Source: Nitrosopumilaceae archaeon
GTDB taxonomy: Archaea > Thermoproteota > Nitrososphaeria > Nitrososphaerales > Nitrosopumilaceae
DNA length: 64,000 nucleotides
Assembly (NCBI GenBank): GCA_030041535.1
Contig: JASHNR010000058.1
Span: 1 to 64,000 of the forward strand
Reading direction: 5' to 3'
Below are positions 34,001 through 42,565 of the stretch, one piece after another. The position numbers were made by a program, and so were the translations under genes. Numbering within the stretch: the stretch's first letter is position 1; every line of letters starts with the position of its first letter. The notes beneath the pieces were generated by a model, which had not been told where the DNA came from, did not search any database, and worked only from the letters and a program-made list of their open reading frames with translations.

Positions 34001-34915
34001 TTAGACTCGCAGCAGGGCTACCATAAGCGCTTTTTGAGCATGAAGTCTATTTTCAGCTTCGTCCCAGATTACTGACTGTGGTCCATCGATCACTTCACTT
34101 GTAACTTCCTGACCTCGTTTAGCAGGCAAACAATGCATGAAAATTGCTGATGGGCTGGCTTTTTTCATCAAAGATGAATTTACTTGGAAATGTGGAAGAA
34201 AATCATTTGTCCTGTCAGTAGTTTGATGATGTATCGATACAAAGGTGTCTGTTACTACAACATCTGCTCCCCGTACAGCAGTTTCTGGATGGTTTGATAA
34301 TTTCACATCAGTTAGTTTGCTAGATTCTTTTACGACGTTTGGATTAGGTTCATATCCTTTTGGAGTCGCTATACTAATCTCAATGCCAGTCTTTGCACAA
34401 CCATATATCATGGAATTACATACGTTATTGCCGTCACCTATCCATGCCAGCTTAAGACCAGCCAATTTTTTCTTCTTTTCTTGGATAGTCATAAGATCTG
34501 CAAGTGTTTGACATGGATGAAAAGAATCAGAAAGGCCATTCATTACAGGAATAGAAGAATTCTTTGCAAGTAATTCTATTTCATCATGAGAATAAACTCT
34601 AGCCAGTATCAAATCCACATATCTTGAAAGCGTTTTTGAGGTATCTTCTATGGTTTCTCCCCTTTTTAGTTGCAATTCATCTGCAGAGAGATTTAATGCG
34701 TGTCCCCCTAGTTGAAACATTCCAGTTTCAAAGCTTACTCGTGTCCGTGTAGATGGTTTTTGAAAGATCATTGCAAGTGTTTTATTTTTAAGAAGAGGTT
34801 TAGAAATTCCCTTCTTCAGGTCCTTCTTCATCTTTATTGCATTATCAATGATTTCAACAAGTTCAGCGTTACCAAGTTCATTTAATGTTAACAGATCTTT
34901 TGTTTTTAATTTCAT
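34001..34915 (-). CDS. argF: Ornithine carbamoyltransferase
   Basis: This enzyme makes citrulline from ornithine and carbamoyl phosphate in arginine synthesis. The protein (304 aa with the chosen start) has the carbamoyl-phosphate loop KPSTRTRVSFETG, the FHPCQTLADL motif, the DVVVTDTFVSIH segment and the ornithine-binding MHCLPAKRGQEV. I chose the ATG at 34915, which overlaps the FtsY stop as ATGA, over an upstream TTG at 34927. Co-expression with FtsY is implied by the overlap, although the functions are unrelated. Confidence 0.94.
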   Translation of the reverse strand: MKLKTKDLLTLNELGNAELVEIIDNAIKMKKDLKKGISKPLLKNKTLAMIFQKPSTRTRVSFETGMFQLGGHALNLSADELQLKRGETIEDTSKTLSRYVDLILARVYSHDEIELLAKNSSIPVMNGLSDSFHPCQTLADLMTIQEKKKKLAGLKLAWIGDGNNVCNSMIYGCAKTGIEISIATPKGYEPNPNVVKESSKLTDVKLSNHPETAVRGADVVVTDTFVSIHHQTTDRTNDFLPHFQVNSSLMKKASPSAIFMHCLPAKRGQEVTSEVIDGPQSVIWDEAENRLHAQKALMVALLRV

Positions 34916-36432
34916 TTCTTCATCCAACCAAACATAGAACGCTTCTTCTTTGACTTGTCATCTTTAGATATTTCATCTTCTTTTTCACTGGTTTTCTCTT
35001 CAATAACATCCTTATCTTTTGTAGGTTTTGGCCTACCATCAGAGATCCATTTTCGTATTTTAGAGGCGAGTTTTCTTGCTTCGTCGTCATTCTCAGGTGG
35101 AGGAACATCAAATAGTGCGGAATATTTTTCAATATCTTTTGTTTCTACCCCTGCAAAAGGATCTTGATCTTCACTTGAAATCTTGTCTGTTGGTTTCATC
35201 TCTACTTCTTTCTTTATTTCTTGTTTGATTTGTGGTTCAGGTTTTGATTCTACTTTTGGTTCAGGTTTTGGACCTTCAGAGAGTTTAAACAATTTTTTGG
35301 ATGAATCTTGTTCAGGTGTGATTTCTTTTTCAACACGGACTTGGATTTTTTCCACAGATGATTCCGATTTGGCTTGTACAATTTCTGGTTTTATCTCTTT
35401 AATCTCAACTTTGGGTTCTTGTTGTTTGTCTACCGCATTTACTTTTTCTTCAACAATAATTTCTTTTTGTTCTGTTTGTTGTTGAGATTTTTCTTTCTGC
35501 TGGGTTTGCACCACAGACAACGATTCTTGTGGTCCAAACAAGGATTCCAAAAATGAATCCTTGTTAAATGGTTTCAAGTCTTTGTATTCTTGACCTACTC
35601 CCAAGTAGAGAATTGGGCTTGATGTAACTTTAACTATAGATATAGCAGCACCGCCACGTGCATCTGCGTCGCTTTTGGTGAGAATCGCGCCGTCGAATTT
35701 GGTGTAATTATGAAATTCTCTTGCTTGGCTAACTGTATCATTTCCTGCCAATGAATCACCAACGAATAATTTCAGATCAGGATTTACTACTTTGTTGATT
35801 TTTGATATTTGATCCATTAAGTTCTTGCTTGTTTGCATCCTTCCTGCAGTATCAATTAATACGCAATCTACCTTATGAGATTTGGCATATAGTACAGCGT
35901 CACGCGAAACTGCTGCAGGATCAGAGCCATAATTCTGTGCGATAACCTTTATGTTTAATCGCTTACCATGTTCACTTATCTGTTCAATTGCACCAGCTCT
36001 GTATGTATCTGCTGCTGCAATTACAGATGAAAATTTATTTTCGCGTAAAAGATTGGCAAATTTTGCTATAGTAGTAGTTTTTCCCGTTCCATTTATTCCC
36101 ATGAACGAAATAATGTATGGTTCTCCCTTTTCCTTCTTCGTTTGTATGTTAGACAAGATGTCAATTTTTCCTGCGGCATCAAACATGTTTGAAATACTTT
36201 GCCTAAGATTTTGTTTCACAAATTCTGCTATTGTATCTTTTTGTACTGTGGTACCAATTAGCTGTTTTTTCAAATCAGATTTTAGTAAATCTATTACTTC
36301 TGTTGCCACATCAGATTCTAACAAAGCCAGCTCAAGTTCAAACAGAACTTCATCGACATCTTTTTCTTTTAGCTCTTTTTCTCCAAAGCTTTTGACTGCC
36401 GAAGAAAACGCATTTCGTAGTTTATCAAACAT
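34912..36432 (-). CDS. ftsY: Signal recognition particle receptor FtsY with long C-terminal charged extension
   Basis: FtsY is the SRP receptor GTPase that delivers ribosome-nascent-chain complexes to SecY. The NG domain fills residues 1 to about 300: G1 loop GINGTGKTTT at 112-121, DTYRAGA at about 142-148, DTAGR at 194-198, TKSD at 252-255, and the end ...DLKPFNKDSFLESLFG. The usual acidic A domain before the N domain is missing. Instead about 206 residues follow the G domain: a long Gln/Glu/Lys/Pro region, a short motif-like stretch (DDEARKLASKIRKWISDG) and a basic tail ending KKKRSMFGWMKK. This reversed layout is unusual for FtsY. It follows prefoldin alpha by 11 nt and overlaps argF by 4. 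Confidence 0.93.
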   Translation of the reverse strand: MFDKLRNAFSSAVKSFGEKELKEKDVDEVLFELELALLESDVATEVIDLLKSDLKKQLIGTTVQKDTIAEFVKQNLRQSISNMFDAAGKIDILSNIQTKKEKGEPYIISFMGINGTGKTTTIAKFANLLRENKFSSVIAAADTYRAGAIEQISEHGKRLNIKVIAQNYGSDPAAVSRDAVLYAKSHKVDCVLIDTAGRMQTSKNLMDQISKINKVVNPDLKLFVGDSLAGNDTVSQAREFHNYTKFDGAILTKSDADARGGAAISIVKVTSSPILYLGVGQEYKDLKPFNKDSFLESLFGPQESLSVVQTQQKEKSQQQTEQKEIIVEEKVNAVDKQQEPKVEIKEIKPEIVQAKSESSVEKIQVRVEKEITPEQDSSKKLFKLSEGPKPEPKVESKPEPQIKQEIKKEVEMKPTDKISSEDQDPFAGVETKDIEKYSALFDVPPPENDDEARKLASKIRKWISDGRPKPTKDKDVIEEKTSEKEDEISKDDKSKKKRSMFGWMKK

Positions 36433-36443
36433 GATAGATTGCC

Positions 36444-36866
36444 TTACTGCGTAGAACCGCGACTTGATTGTATAAGTTTGTTCATTTCCTGTTGACCTTG
36501 CTCAAGTCTAAGGGATACTTCTTGTCTCTGAGCTGCCAATTGTTGAAGTACAATTTCCAATTCCTTAATCCTAGATTCCATATAGTTAATTGCTGAATCC
36601 TTGTCTTGTTCAATTGAAGCTCCTGCTCCTATATTGACAATTATTTTTTGGTTCGGTTCTATTGTCGCTTTTACAAAAGCCCCCATACCTACAGGCACGA
36701 GGGCTTCATGGGATGTATCAACATCTATTGTTTTCATTGATTCTATAGCGCTTACCGCTTCTTGTAAAAGTCTCATTACAGATTCTTCTTTCTGCATCAA
36801 ATCTGCCAAGTATCCTTCAAGCGCTTGTAGTTGTTGTAACAGAGCTTGAGCTTGCTCTTCACTCAT
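36444..36866 (-). CDS. pfdA: Prefoldin subunit alpha
   Basis: The alpha subunit occupies the centre of the prefoldin hexamer. The 140-aa protein has two long helices (about 4-45 and 95-135) joined by a beta-rich segment with ALVPVGMGAFVKATIEPNQKIIVNIGAGASIEQ, the alpha-type signature with a G-rich hairpin. Prefoldin alpha next to FtsY is a conserved archaeal pair. A TATA-like box is 28 nt upstream. Confidence 0.92.
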   Translation of the reverse strand: MSEEQAQALLQQLQALEGYLADLMQKEESVMRLLQEAVSAIESMKTIDVDTSHEALVPVGMGAFVKATIEPNQKIIVNIGAGASIEQDKDSAINYMESRIKELEIVLQQLAAQRQEVSLRLEQGQQEMNKLIQSSRGSTQ

Positions 36867-36890
36867 TTACAAAAAATTCTCTTATCCACC

Positions 36891-36898
36891 TATAAATG
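36891..36898 (-). promoter_or_regulatory. TATA-like box for prefoldin alpha-FtsY-OTCase
   Basis: On the minus strand CATTTATAGG is centred about 28 nt before the ATG at 36866, fitting a leaderless promoter. Confidence 0.45.
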
Positions 36899-36985
36899 CA
36901 TTCTGAAACTTACAGAAAAATTCTTGATATATCTAACAACCTAAGAGATTGAAAAATAATGCATAGAAACAAAAAGAAGAAGGAA

Positions 36986-37609
36986 TTATGCTTTTGCCTT
37001 TGATAGTCTCTTGTCTACTTCATCCCAGTTTACGACGTTCCACCATGCACTAACGTAATCGGCCCTGCGATTTTGGTATTTTAGATAGTATGCATGTTCC
37101 CAAACATCCAATCCCAATAATGGAATCAGGCCCTTGGTTCTAGGACTAGTCTGATTTGGCATCGTAGTGAATTCGACTTTTTTACTTTGTTTGTTGTATG
37201 CTAACCAGCCCCAACCGCTTCCTTGAATAGCGATTGTGTCTTTTGTGAATTTCTCTTTAAAGGTATCAAAGCTACCAAATGCTGCGTTAATTGCGTCATC
37301 CAAGCTTCCACCAGGTTTTCCACCACCATTTGATTTCATATGGTTCCAGAACAATGAGTGATTTTCATATCCTCCTCCATGAAAATTCACGGCACTTCTT
37401 GTGTTTTCTGGAACTTTGTCCAGGCTTGCAAGTAAATTGGATAACTCCATGTTTTGTAGTTCAGAACTTAGAGTCTCCAAAGCTTTGTTCAAGCCGTCAG
37501 TATATGCTTGATGATGTTTCGAATGATGAATTTCCATTGTTTTTGCATCAATGTGTGGCTCTAATGCATCGTACGCGTATGATAACTTTGGAAGTTCGTA
37601 TTTTGCCAT
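36986..37609 (-). CDS. sod: Superoxide dismutase (Fe/Mn)
   Basis: The Fe/Mn-type SOD removes superoxide. The protein (207 aa) begins AKYELPKLSYAYDALEPHIDAKTMEIHHSKHHQAY, with metal ligands His in EPHI-MEIHHSKHH and in NHSLFWNHM, and Asp/His in GLDVWEHAYYLKY. I chose the ATG at 37609; the longer frame adds eight residues not seen in the family. Fe versus Mn cannot be decided here. It is a single gene, divergent from the subtilase. Confidence 0.94.
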   Translation of the reverse strand: MAKYELPKLSYAYDALEPHIDAKTMEIHHSKHHQAYTDGLNKALETLSSELQNMELSNLLASLDKVPENTRSAVNFHGGGYENHSLFWNHMKSNGGGKPGGSLDDAINAAFGSFDTFKEKFTKDTIAIQGSGWGWLAYNKQSKKVEFTTMPNQTSPRTKGLIPLLGLDVWEHAYYLKYQNRRADYVSAWWNVVNWDEVDKRLSKAKA

Positions 37610-37684
37610 GATACCCCACCTAGTTCTTGCCATTTATGGCTTTGGTTGCAAATGCATTTTATCTAGTCAAATTTGAGATAATTT

Positions 37685-39724
37685 GTGATTAGCCGATTGC
37701 TGATTTTTTCAGTCCTTTTAATTTGTTGCATATTTCTGTTTTTATCAGAATCAAATGAGCAGGAAATTTCAAACAATTTACAAAAAAGTATGGAGCTTGT
37801 AGGTGTCAAAGCAGCTAGGTTAGACGGTCTGGATGGCCAAGGAATTAAGATTGGAATTATAGATACCGGAATAGACTATAATCATCCTGATCTTTTAGGT
37901 TATGGCCCATCTGGAAAAGTGATTGGAGGATACGATTATGTTGACCCAAACGAAAATCCCATAGATACTAACGGTCATGGAACAGAAGTAGCAGGCATTA
38001 TTGCAGCCGATGGCAATTTTACCGGAATTGTGCCCAAGTCAAAACTATTTTCATATAAGGTCTCATCAACTGGTGAAGCAGTATCATCAGACTACATAGT
38101 CGAAGCTATTCAACAGGCGATGCAAGATGGGGTCAATGTCGTAAACATCAGTTTGGGAATCAACAGAACAAATGATCAAATCGATAACGCAATTGATGAG
38201 GCCGTAAAGAAAGGAATTGTCATAGTCGTAGCTGCAGGAAATAACGGTCCACAAGAAGATACCATTGGCAGTCCCGGTAAAGATATCAATGCAATTACAG
38301 TTGGTGCATCATATAACAACCTGACATCTAGTTTAGTAGCAACTTTTGAGGTAGGCAAAAAACAATATCAAGTTCTTCCAATGGTAGGAGTACAAGATAT
38401 GTCAAGCCCCATTGAAGGCAAGATAGTTTATGGTGGATATGGAAGACTCCAAGATCTTCAAAATCTAGATGTCAAAGGAACCATACTTCTTGAAGAAAGA
38501 GGAAGCGATGTGAAAGGACAGAAAGTCTATTTTTCTGAAAAGGAGAAAAATGCTGCAGATTTTGGTGCGAAAGCATTGGTGGTATTTAACAATGAGACGG
38601 GAATATTTTTTGGTGAACTTGTAGGGCCAAATAAAACTGCAGGGTACACGCCAAGAATACCTGTAATCTCACTGTCGCAGGAAGATGGAGTTGCACTCAA
38701 GTCCATGTTGACTTCTAATACAACTGGAAGTTTGGATATGTTTTATCATCCAGATTTCATTGCTCCTTTTAGCTCCCAAGGGCCAGTATCACCTTTCTAC
38801 ATCAAACCAGATCTTGTTGCACCCGGCGTCTTTGTGAATTCTACAACTCTTGGAGGAAAGTACAATCTAACAAGTGGTACAAGTTTTGCCGCTCCTCATG
38901 TTGCGGGAGCTGCTGCAATCATCTTACAGAAATATCCCGGATTGTCTCCTTCAGACGTTGCATCACTCCTTGTTACTACAACGGATCCAGTTACTGATGC
39001 ATATGGCAATCTTTTTCCCATTTCTGCAGTTGGCAGTGGAAGGCTAAACATCACTAGAGCACTAGACTCAAATTTAATAATATCACCACATAGTCTAGTT
39101 TTCAATCTATCTTTTGGTAATCAATCTCAAACAAAAATTCTACATCTGAGAACCCTTGATGGTTCTATCGTACCTCAGCTGGATGCAAATTTCTCATCCA
39201 ATGAAACTAATTTGGGCTGGGATTATTCTCAATCTAATGATACTCTGAATGTCAAAATTTCTGATACCATTAAAAGTGAAGGAGATTACGATGGATTTGT
39301 CATTCTAAAAGATACCAAGACAAGTTACCGTATTCCTGTTGTGATTCACATGACAAAGGGAACACTCCTAGTAGACCAAAGCAATGGAACTCTCCATTTT
39401 TCAATTGATTATCCCGGCCAGTGGTCTTATGCAAAAATTTCCTTGATAAAGGCAGGTACAGATGAAATCACCAACACTTCAGTCACGCCTCAAGAAACAA
39501 ATTCTCTTCCTGTTTATGAAAAAGGTCAATATTGGGTCTTGGCCCAGATTAAGAGTTCAAATGAAACAGATGAGGCATATCAAACCATACTTGTCAATGA
39601 AGTTGCGCAAAAGAACATCCTCGACATGCAGTATATCATAGGAATTCCTGCAAAACAAGTGGCAATAATTTCAGGAATTATAATGATAATTGCTATAATA
39701 GGTTTGGTCTCTAGACGTAGATAA
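37685..39724 (+). CDS. Secreted, membrane-anchored subtilisin-like serine protease
   Basis: This 679-aa S8-family protease is exported and held at the outer face of the membrane. It has a signal peptide (about 1-20) and a very short pro-region. The catalytic triad is D60 (GIIDTGIDYNHPDL), H98 (NGHGTEVAG) and S400 (TSGTSFAAPHVAG). A PA-type insertion between H and S (about 230-350) carries GTILLEERGSDVKGQKV and AKALVVFNNETG. A beta-rich domain follows (about 465-640), and the chain ends in a C-terminal membrane helix (IISGIIMIIAIIGLV) and basic tail. Many Asn-X-Ser/Thr sites suggest glycosylation. The GTG start lies 75 nt from the divergent SOD gene. Confidence 0.92.
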   Translation: MISRLLIFSVLLICCIFLFLSESNEQEISNNLQKSMELVGVKAARLDGLDGQGIKIGIIDTGIDYNHPDLLGYGPSGKVIGGYDYVDPNENPIDTNGHGTEVAGIIAADGNFTGIVPKSKLFSYKVSSTGEAVSSDYIVEAIQQAMQDGVNVVNISLGINRTNDQIDNAIDEAVKKGIVIVVAAGNNGPQEDTIGSPGKDINAITVGASYNNLTSSLVATFEVGKKQYQVLPMVGVQDMSSPIEGKIVYGGYGRLQDLQNLDVKGTILLEERGSDVKGQKVYFSEKEKNAADFGAKALVVFNNETGIFFGELVGPNKTAGYTPRIPVISLSQEDGVALKSMLTSNTTGSLDMFYHPDFIAPFSSQGPVSPFYIKPDLVAPGVFVNSTTLGGKYNLTSGTSFAAPHVAGAAAIILQKYPGLSPSDVASLLVTTTDPVTDAYGNLFPISAVGSGRLNITRALDSNLIISPHSLVFNLSFGNQSQTKILHLRTLDGSIVPQLDANFSSNETNLGWDYSQSNDTLNVKISDTIKSEGDYDGFVILKDTKTSYRIPVVIHMTKGTLLVDQSNGTLHFSIDYPGQWSYAKISLIKAGTDEITNTSVTPQETNSLPVYEKGQYWVLAQIKSSNETDEAYQTILVNEVAQKNILDMQYIIGIPAKQVAIISGIIMIIAIIGLVSRRR

Positions 39725-39726
39725 AA

Positions 39727-41331
39727 TTAGATTCTGGGTCCTGCATTCACTATTTCCTTTGAAATATTTCCAAATTTTCTAAAGTTTTCTACAAACATTT
39801 GGGCTAGTTTCTTTGCAGAGACATCATATGCATCCTTCTCAGACCAAGTGTTACGAGGATTCAATACCTCTGACGGTACGCCGGGACATTCAGTAGGTAT
39901 GTCTAGGTTGAATACATCGTCATGCCTATACTTTACAGCATCAAGTTCACCTGTCAACGCGGCAGTAACCATTCTTCTTGTGTGGTTGATGTTCATTCTC
40001 TTTCCTATACCATAGGGACCGCCTGACCATCCTGTGTTTACAAGATATACGACAGTCTTGTGTTCAGTAATCTTCTCTCCTAGAAGCTTTGCGTAAACAG
40101 ATGCATGTCGTGACATGAATGGTGCACCAAAACATTCTGAAAATGTGGCTTTGGGTTCTGTGATTCCTCTTTCAGTGCCAGCAAGTTTACTTGTATAACC
40201 TGACATAAAATGATACATTGCTCCTTCTTTTGTCAATCTTGCAATTGGGGACATCACTCCAAATGCGTCAGCGGTAAGAAAGATGATGACCTTTGGATTC
40301 CCACCTAAGCTTGGAATTACTGCACCTGGGATATAGTCAAGAGGATATGCGGCTCGTGTGTTTTCTGTCAAGCTGCTATCATTGAAGTTTGGCATCATAG
40401 TTTTCTTGTCAATTACTACATTTTCCAATACAGTTCCAGATCTTATTGCATCCCAGATTTGTGGTTCAGCTTCCCTATTGAGATTAATGCACTTGGCATA
40501 ACAACCACCTTCAAAATTGAACACTCCCTTGTCAGACCAACCATGTTCGTCATCTCCTATTAACATCCTATTGGAATCGGCAGACAGTGTTGTCTTTCCA
40601 GTGCCAGAAAGTCCAAAGAACAAGGCAGTATCACTATTCTTTCCTATGTTAGCAGAGCAGTGCATTGGAAAGACTCCTTTTTGTGGAAGAGCATAATTCA
40701 TAACAGAGAACATTGCTTTCTTTATCTCTCCTGCATATGAGGTACCGCCAATGAGTACGATTTTTTTTGTATAATTGAGTATAATGAAGACGTCTGTCCT
40801 AGTACCATCAACTTCAGGAATAGATTTGAAGTCATTTATTGAGAGAAGGACATATTCTGGTTTATGAGATTCAAGTTCTGCTGCCGACGGTCTTATGAAT
40901 AATTGTCTTACAAACAAGTTTTGCCAGGCGTGATCGGTAATAATTCTAATTGGTAATCTGTGTTCTGGATCCGCCCCTACAAATCCATCAAAAACAAATA
41001 TCTCCTTATCTTCTAGATGTTTTTTCATCTTCTCTAAAAGTTTGTCAAATTTATCTTCTGGAAATGAGTGGTTTATCTTTCCCCAGTCTACCGTATTGTG
41101 AGTTTGTTCGTCATCGACAATAAATCTGTCATCGGGAGATCGTCCAGTATATTTGCCAGTTTTAACAGATATTGCATTATTTGCAGTCAAAAGTCCTTCA
41201 TTTTTTTCCGCAATAAGATCCACTAGATTCTTGACTTGTAAGTTTCTGTGTATCTTTCCTGGTTTGATACCAATTTGTTCCAACTGAGATACTAGTAGAC
41301 GAGTAATGGCCGGCTCCAAATCCTCAATCAT
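39727..41331 (-). CDS. pckA: Phosphoenolpyruvate carboxykinase (ATP)
   Basis: PckA converts oxaloacetate and ATP to PEP, CO2 and ADP, the entry to gluconeogenesis. At 534 aa it is the ATP-type length and shows KTGKYTGRSPDDRFIVDD near 56-73, the P-loop GLSGTGKTTLSAD, the metal-binding DDEHGWSDKGVFNFEGGCYAK and the adenine-region NTGWSGGPYG. Most Euryarchaeota and Crenarchaeota carry the GTP-type enzyme, so this is a bacterial-like trait. Divergent from L32e. A TATA-like GATAATAAGG lies about 30 nt upstream. Confidence 0.95.
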   Translation of the reverse strand: MIEDLEPAITRLLVSQLEQIGIKPGKIHRNLQVKNLVDLIAEKNEGLLTANNAISVKTGKYTGRSPDDRFIVDDEQTHNTVDWGKINHSFPEDKFDKLLEKMKKHLEDKEIFVFDGFVGADPEHRLPIRIITDHAWQNLFVRQLFIRPSAAELESHKPEYVLLSINDFKSIPEVDGTRTDVFIILNYTKKIVLIGGTSYAGEIKKAMFSVMNYALPQKGVFPMHCSANIGKNSDTALFFGLSGTGKTTLSADSNRMLIGDDEHGWSDKGVFNFEGGCYAKCINLNREAEPQIWDAIRSGTVLENVVIDKKTMMPNFNDSSLTENTRAAYPLDYIPGAVIPSLGGNPKVIIFLTADAFGVMSPIARLTKEGAMYHFMSGYTSKLAGTERGITEPKATFSECFGAPFMSRHASVYAKLLGEKITEHKTVVYLVNTGWSGGPYGIGKRMNINHTRRMVTAALTGELDAVKYRHDDVFNLDIPTECPGVPSEVLNPRNTWSEKDAYDVSAKKLAQMFVENFRKFGNISKEIVNAGPRI

Positions 41332-41398
41332 TGGATAAACCGGTTCGTTGGAATTTCCTTATTATCTCTTCGGATCATGTATATCCCATCAAGAAACG

Positions 41399-41406
41399 TA
41401 TTTATT
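41399..41406 (+). promoter_or_regulatory. TATA-like box for L32e-L19e
   Basis: TATTTATT is centred about 30 nt before the L32e ATG at 41432. It supports an independent promoter for the two-gene ribosomal unit. Confidence 0.45.
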
Positions 41407-41431
41407 GTAAAATTCAAGCAGAGATCTTTAC

Positions 41432-41833
41432 ATGCCGATCAATAAAGAAGCTTTAGAACTTAGGAAAAAAGTAACACAGAATAAGCCTAGCTTTGTCAGA
41501 CAGGAAAGTTGGAGATATGCAAGGCTTGCTGTTTCATGGAGAAAGCCAAAGGGAATGGATAATCACCAACGAAAACAAAAGAAAGGCTGGCCATCACTAG
41601 TAAAGATAGGTTATGGTGGACCTAGGATCGCAAGAGGACTTCATCCATCCGGTTATACTGATAATTTAGTTCACAACTTGAAAGATCTAGAAAAACTTGA
41701 TCCTAAAACTGACGGTATAAGATTTGCCCATGGTGTAGGGCAAAAGAAGAGACTTGAGATCATCGTCAAGGCAAAAGAGATGAACTTCAAGGTTTTCAAC
41801 GCGAGAGTGTCAACAAGTGGTAGTAAATCTTAG
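41432..41833 (+). CDS. rpl32e: Large ribosomal subunit protein L32e (eL32)
   Basis: The 133-aa protein begins with a helix (KEALELRKKVTQNKPSFVRQE) and has SWRKPKGMDNHQRKQKKGWP and GGPRIARGLHPSGY, the L32e signatures. Together with L19e it forms a two-gene unit cut off from L6 and L18, its usual neighbours in archaea. Confidence 0.94.
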   Translation: MPINKEALELRKKVTQNKPSFVRQESWRYARLAVSWRKPKGMDNHQRKQKKGWPSLVKIGYGGPRIARGLHPSGYTDNLVHNLKDLEKLDPKTDGIRFAHGVGQKKRLEIIVKAKEMNFKVFNARVSTSGSKS

Positions 41834-42266
41834 AACAAAGAGACAGCTAGTCTCCAGAATCCTTGGGGTGGGTGTCGATAGAGTAAAGTTTGATCCAACT
41901 TATTTAGATGATGTTGCTGATGCTATCACCCGCGATAACATACGAAGTTTGATTACTGCAAATGTTATAGAGATAAGGCCGATCAAGGGTACTTCTAAAG
42001 GAAGAGCTCACTTTAAAAAAGCTCAACGAAAGAAGCGTGGTACCAAACATGGATCAAGAAAAGGCAGTAGAGGTGCAAGAGTTGGAAAGAAGGAAGTATA
42101 CGTCAAGAGGGTCAGAGCAATGCGCCACCAGCTAAAAGTATCAAAGGCAAGAAAGGAAATCGCAAATGAGTCTTACTGGAAATTATATAAACAGGTAAAT
42201 GGAAATCAGGTAAGAAACCTTGCTCACCTGAGAAGTTTGATAGAAGAAGTTCGTTCTAAGAAATAA
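41817..42266 (+). CDS. rpl19e: Large ribosomal subunit protein L19e (eL19)
   Basis: L19e takes part in an inter-subunit bridge. The 149-aa protein starts VVNLRTKRQLVSRILGVGVDRVKF and has the basic AQRKKRGTKHGSRKGSRGAR region. Its GTG start overlaps L32e by 17 nt. In other archaea the order L32e-L19e-L18 is uninterrupted. Confidence 0.94.
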   Translation: MVVNLRTKRQLVSRILGVGVDRVKFDPTYLDDVADAITRDNIRSLITANVIEIRPIKGTSKGRAHFKKAQRKKRGTKHGSRKGSRGARVGKKEVYVKRVRAMRHQLKVSKARKEIANESYWKLYKQVNGNQVRNLAHLRSLIEEVRSKK

Positions 42267-42268
42267 GA

Positions 42269-42565
42269 TTAAAACCTGTGAATTATTTTAGGATCACCAA
42301 TTTTGCCATCCTTGATTTTTATCCCTTCCTTTACAAGCATGTTAGTCTTAATTTTCTCACCCCACGCATATCCACCTACTTTTCCGCTTGACATGATAAC
42401 CCTATGACATGGAACTATCACAGGATATGGATTCTTGTTCATGATTCTTCCAATTAGCCTTTGCCCATTTTTTAGTCCAACAGCCTTTGCAAGTTCACCA
42501 TATGTTGTAACTTGACCTTTTGGAACTTCCATTAATTTCTTGTAGACTTTTTGTTCCAGATTCAA
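42269..42565 (-). CDS. ogt: Methylated-DNA-protein cysteine S-methyltransferase (MGMT-like)
   Basis: This suicide repair protein removes alkyl groups from O6 of guanine. The 98-aa protein consists only of the C-terminal DNA-binding and active-site domain, with PKGQVTTYGELAKAVG, the Arg finger region GQRLIGRIMNKNPYP and the active-site IVPCHRVI; the Cys is present, so it is not an alkyltransferase-like (ATL) protein with Trp there. It lacks the N-terminal domain of classical MGMTs. TTG start, overlapping the end of DtdA by 4 nt. Confidence 0.86.
   Translation of the reverse strand: MNLEQKVYKKLMEVPKGQVTTYGELAKAVGLKNGQRLIGRIMNKNPYPVIVPCHRVIMSSGKVGGYAWGEKIKTNMLVKEGIKIKDGKIGDPKIIHRF

Noticed and set aside
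35183-35556. Plus-strand frames opposite the FtsY extension
   Set aside because: The open frames follow from the Glu/Lys/Pro codon pattern of the minus strand; no other evidence for coding.
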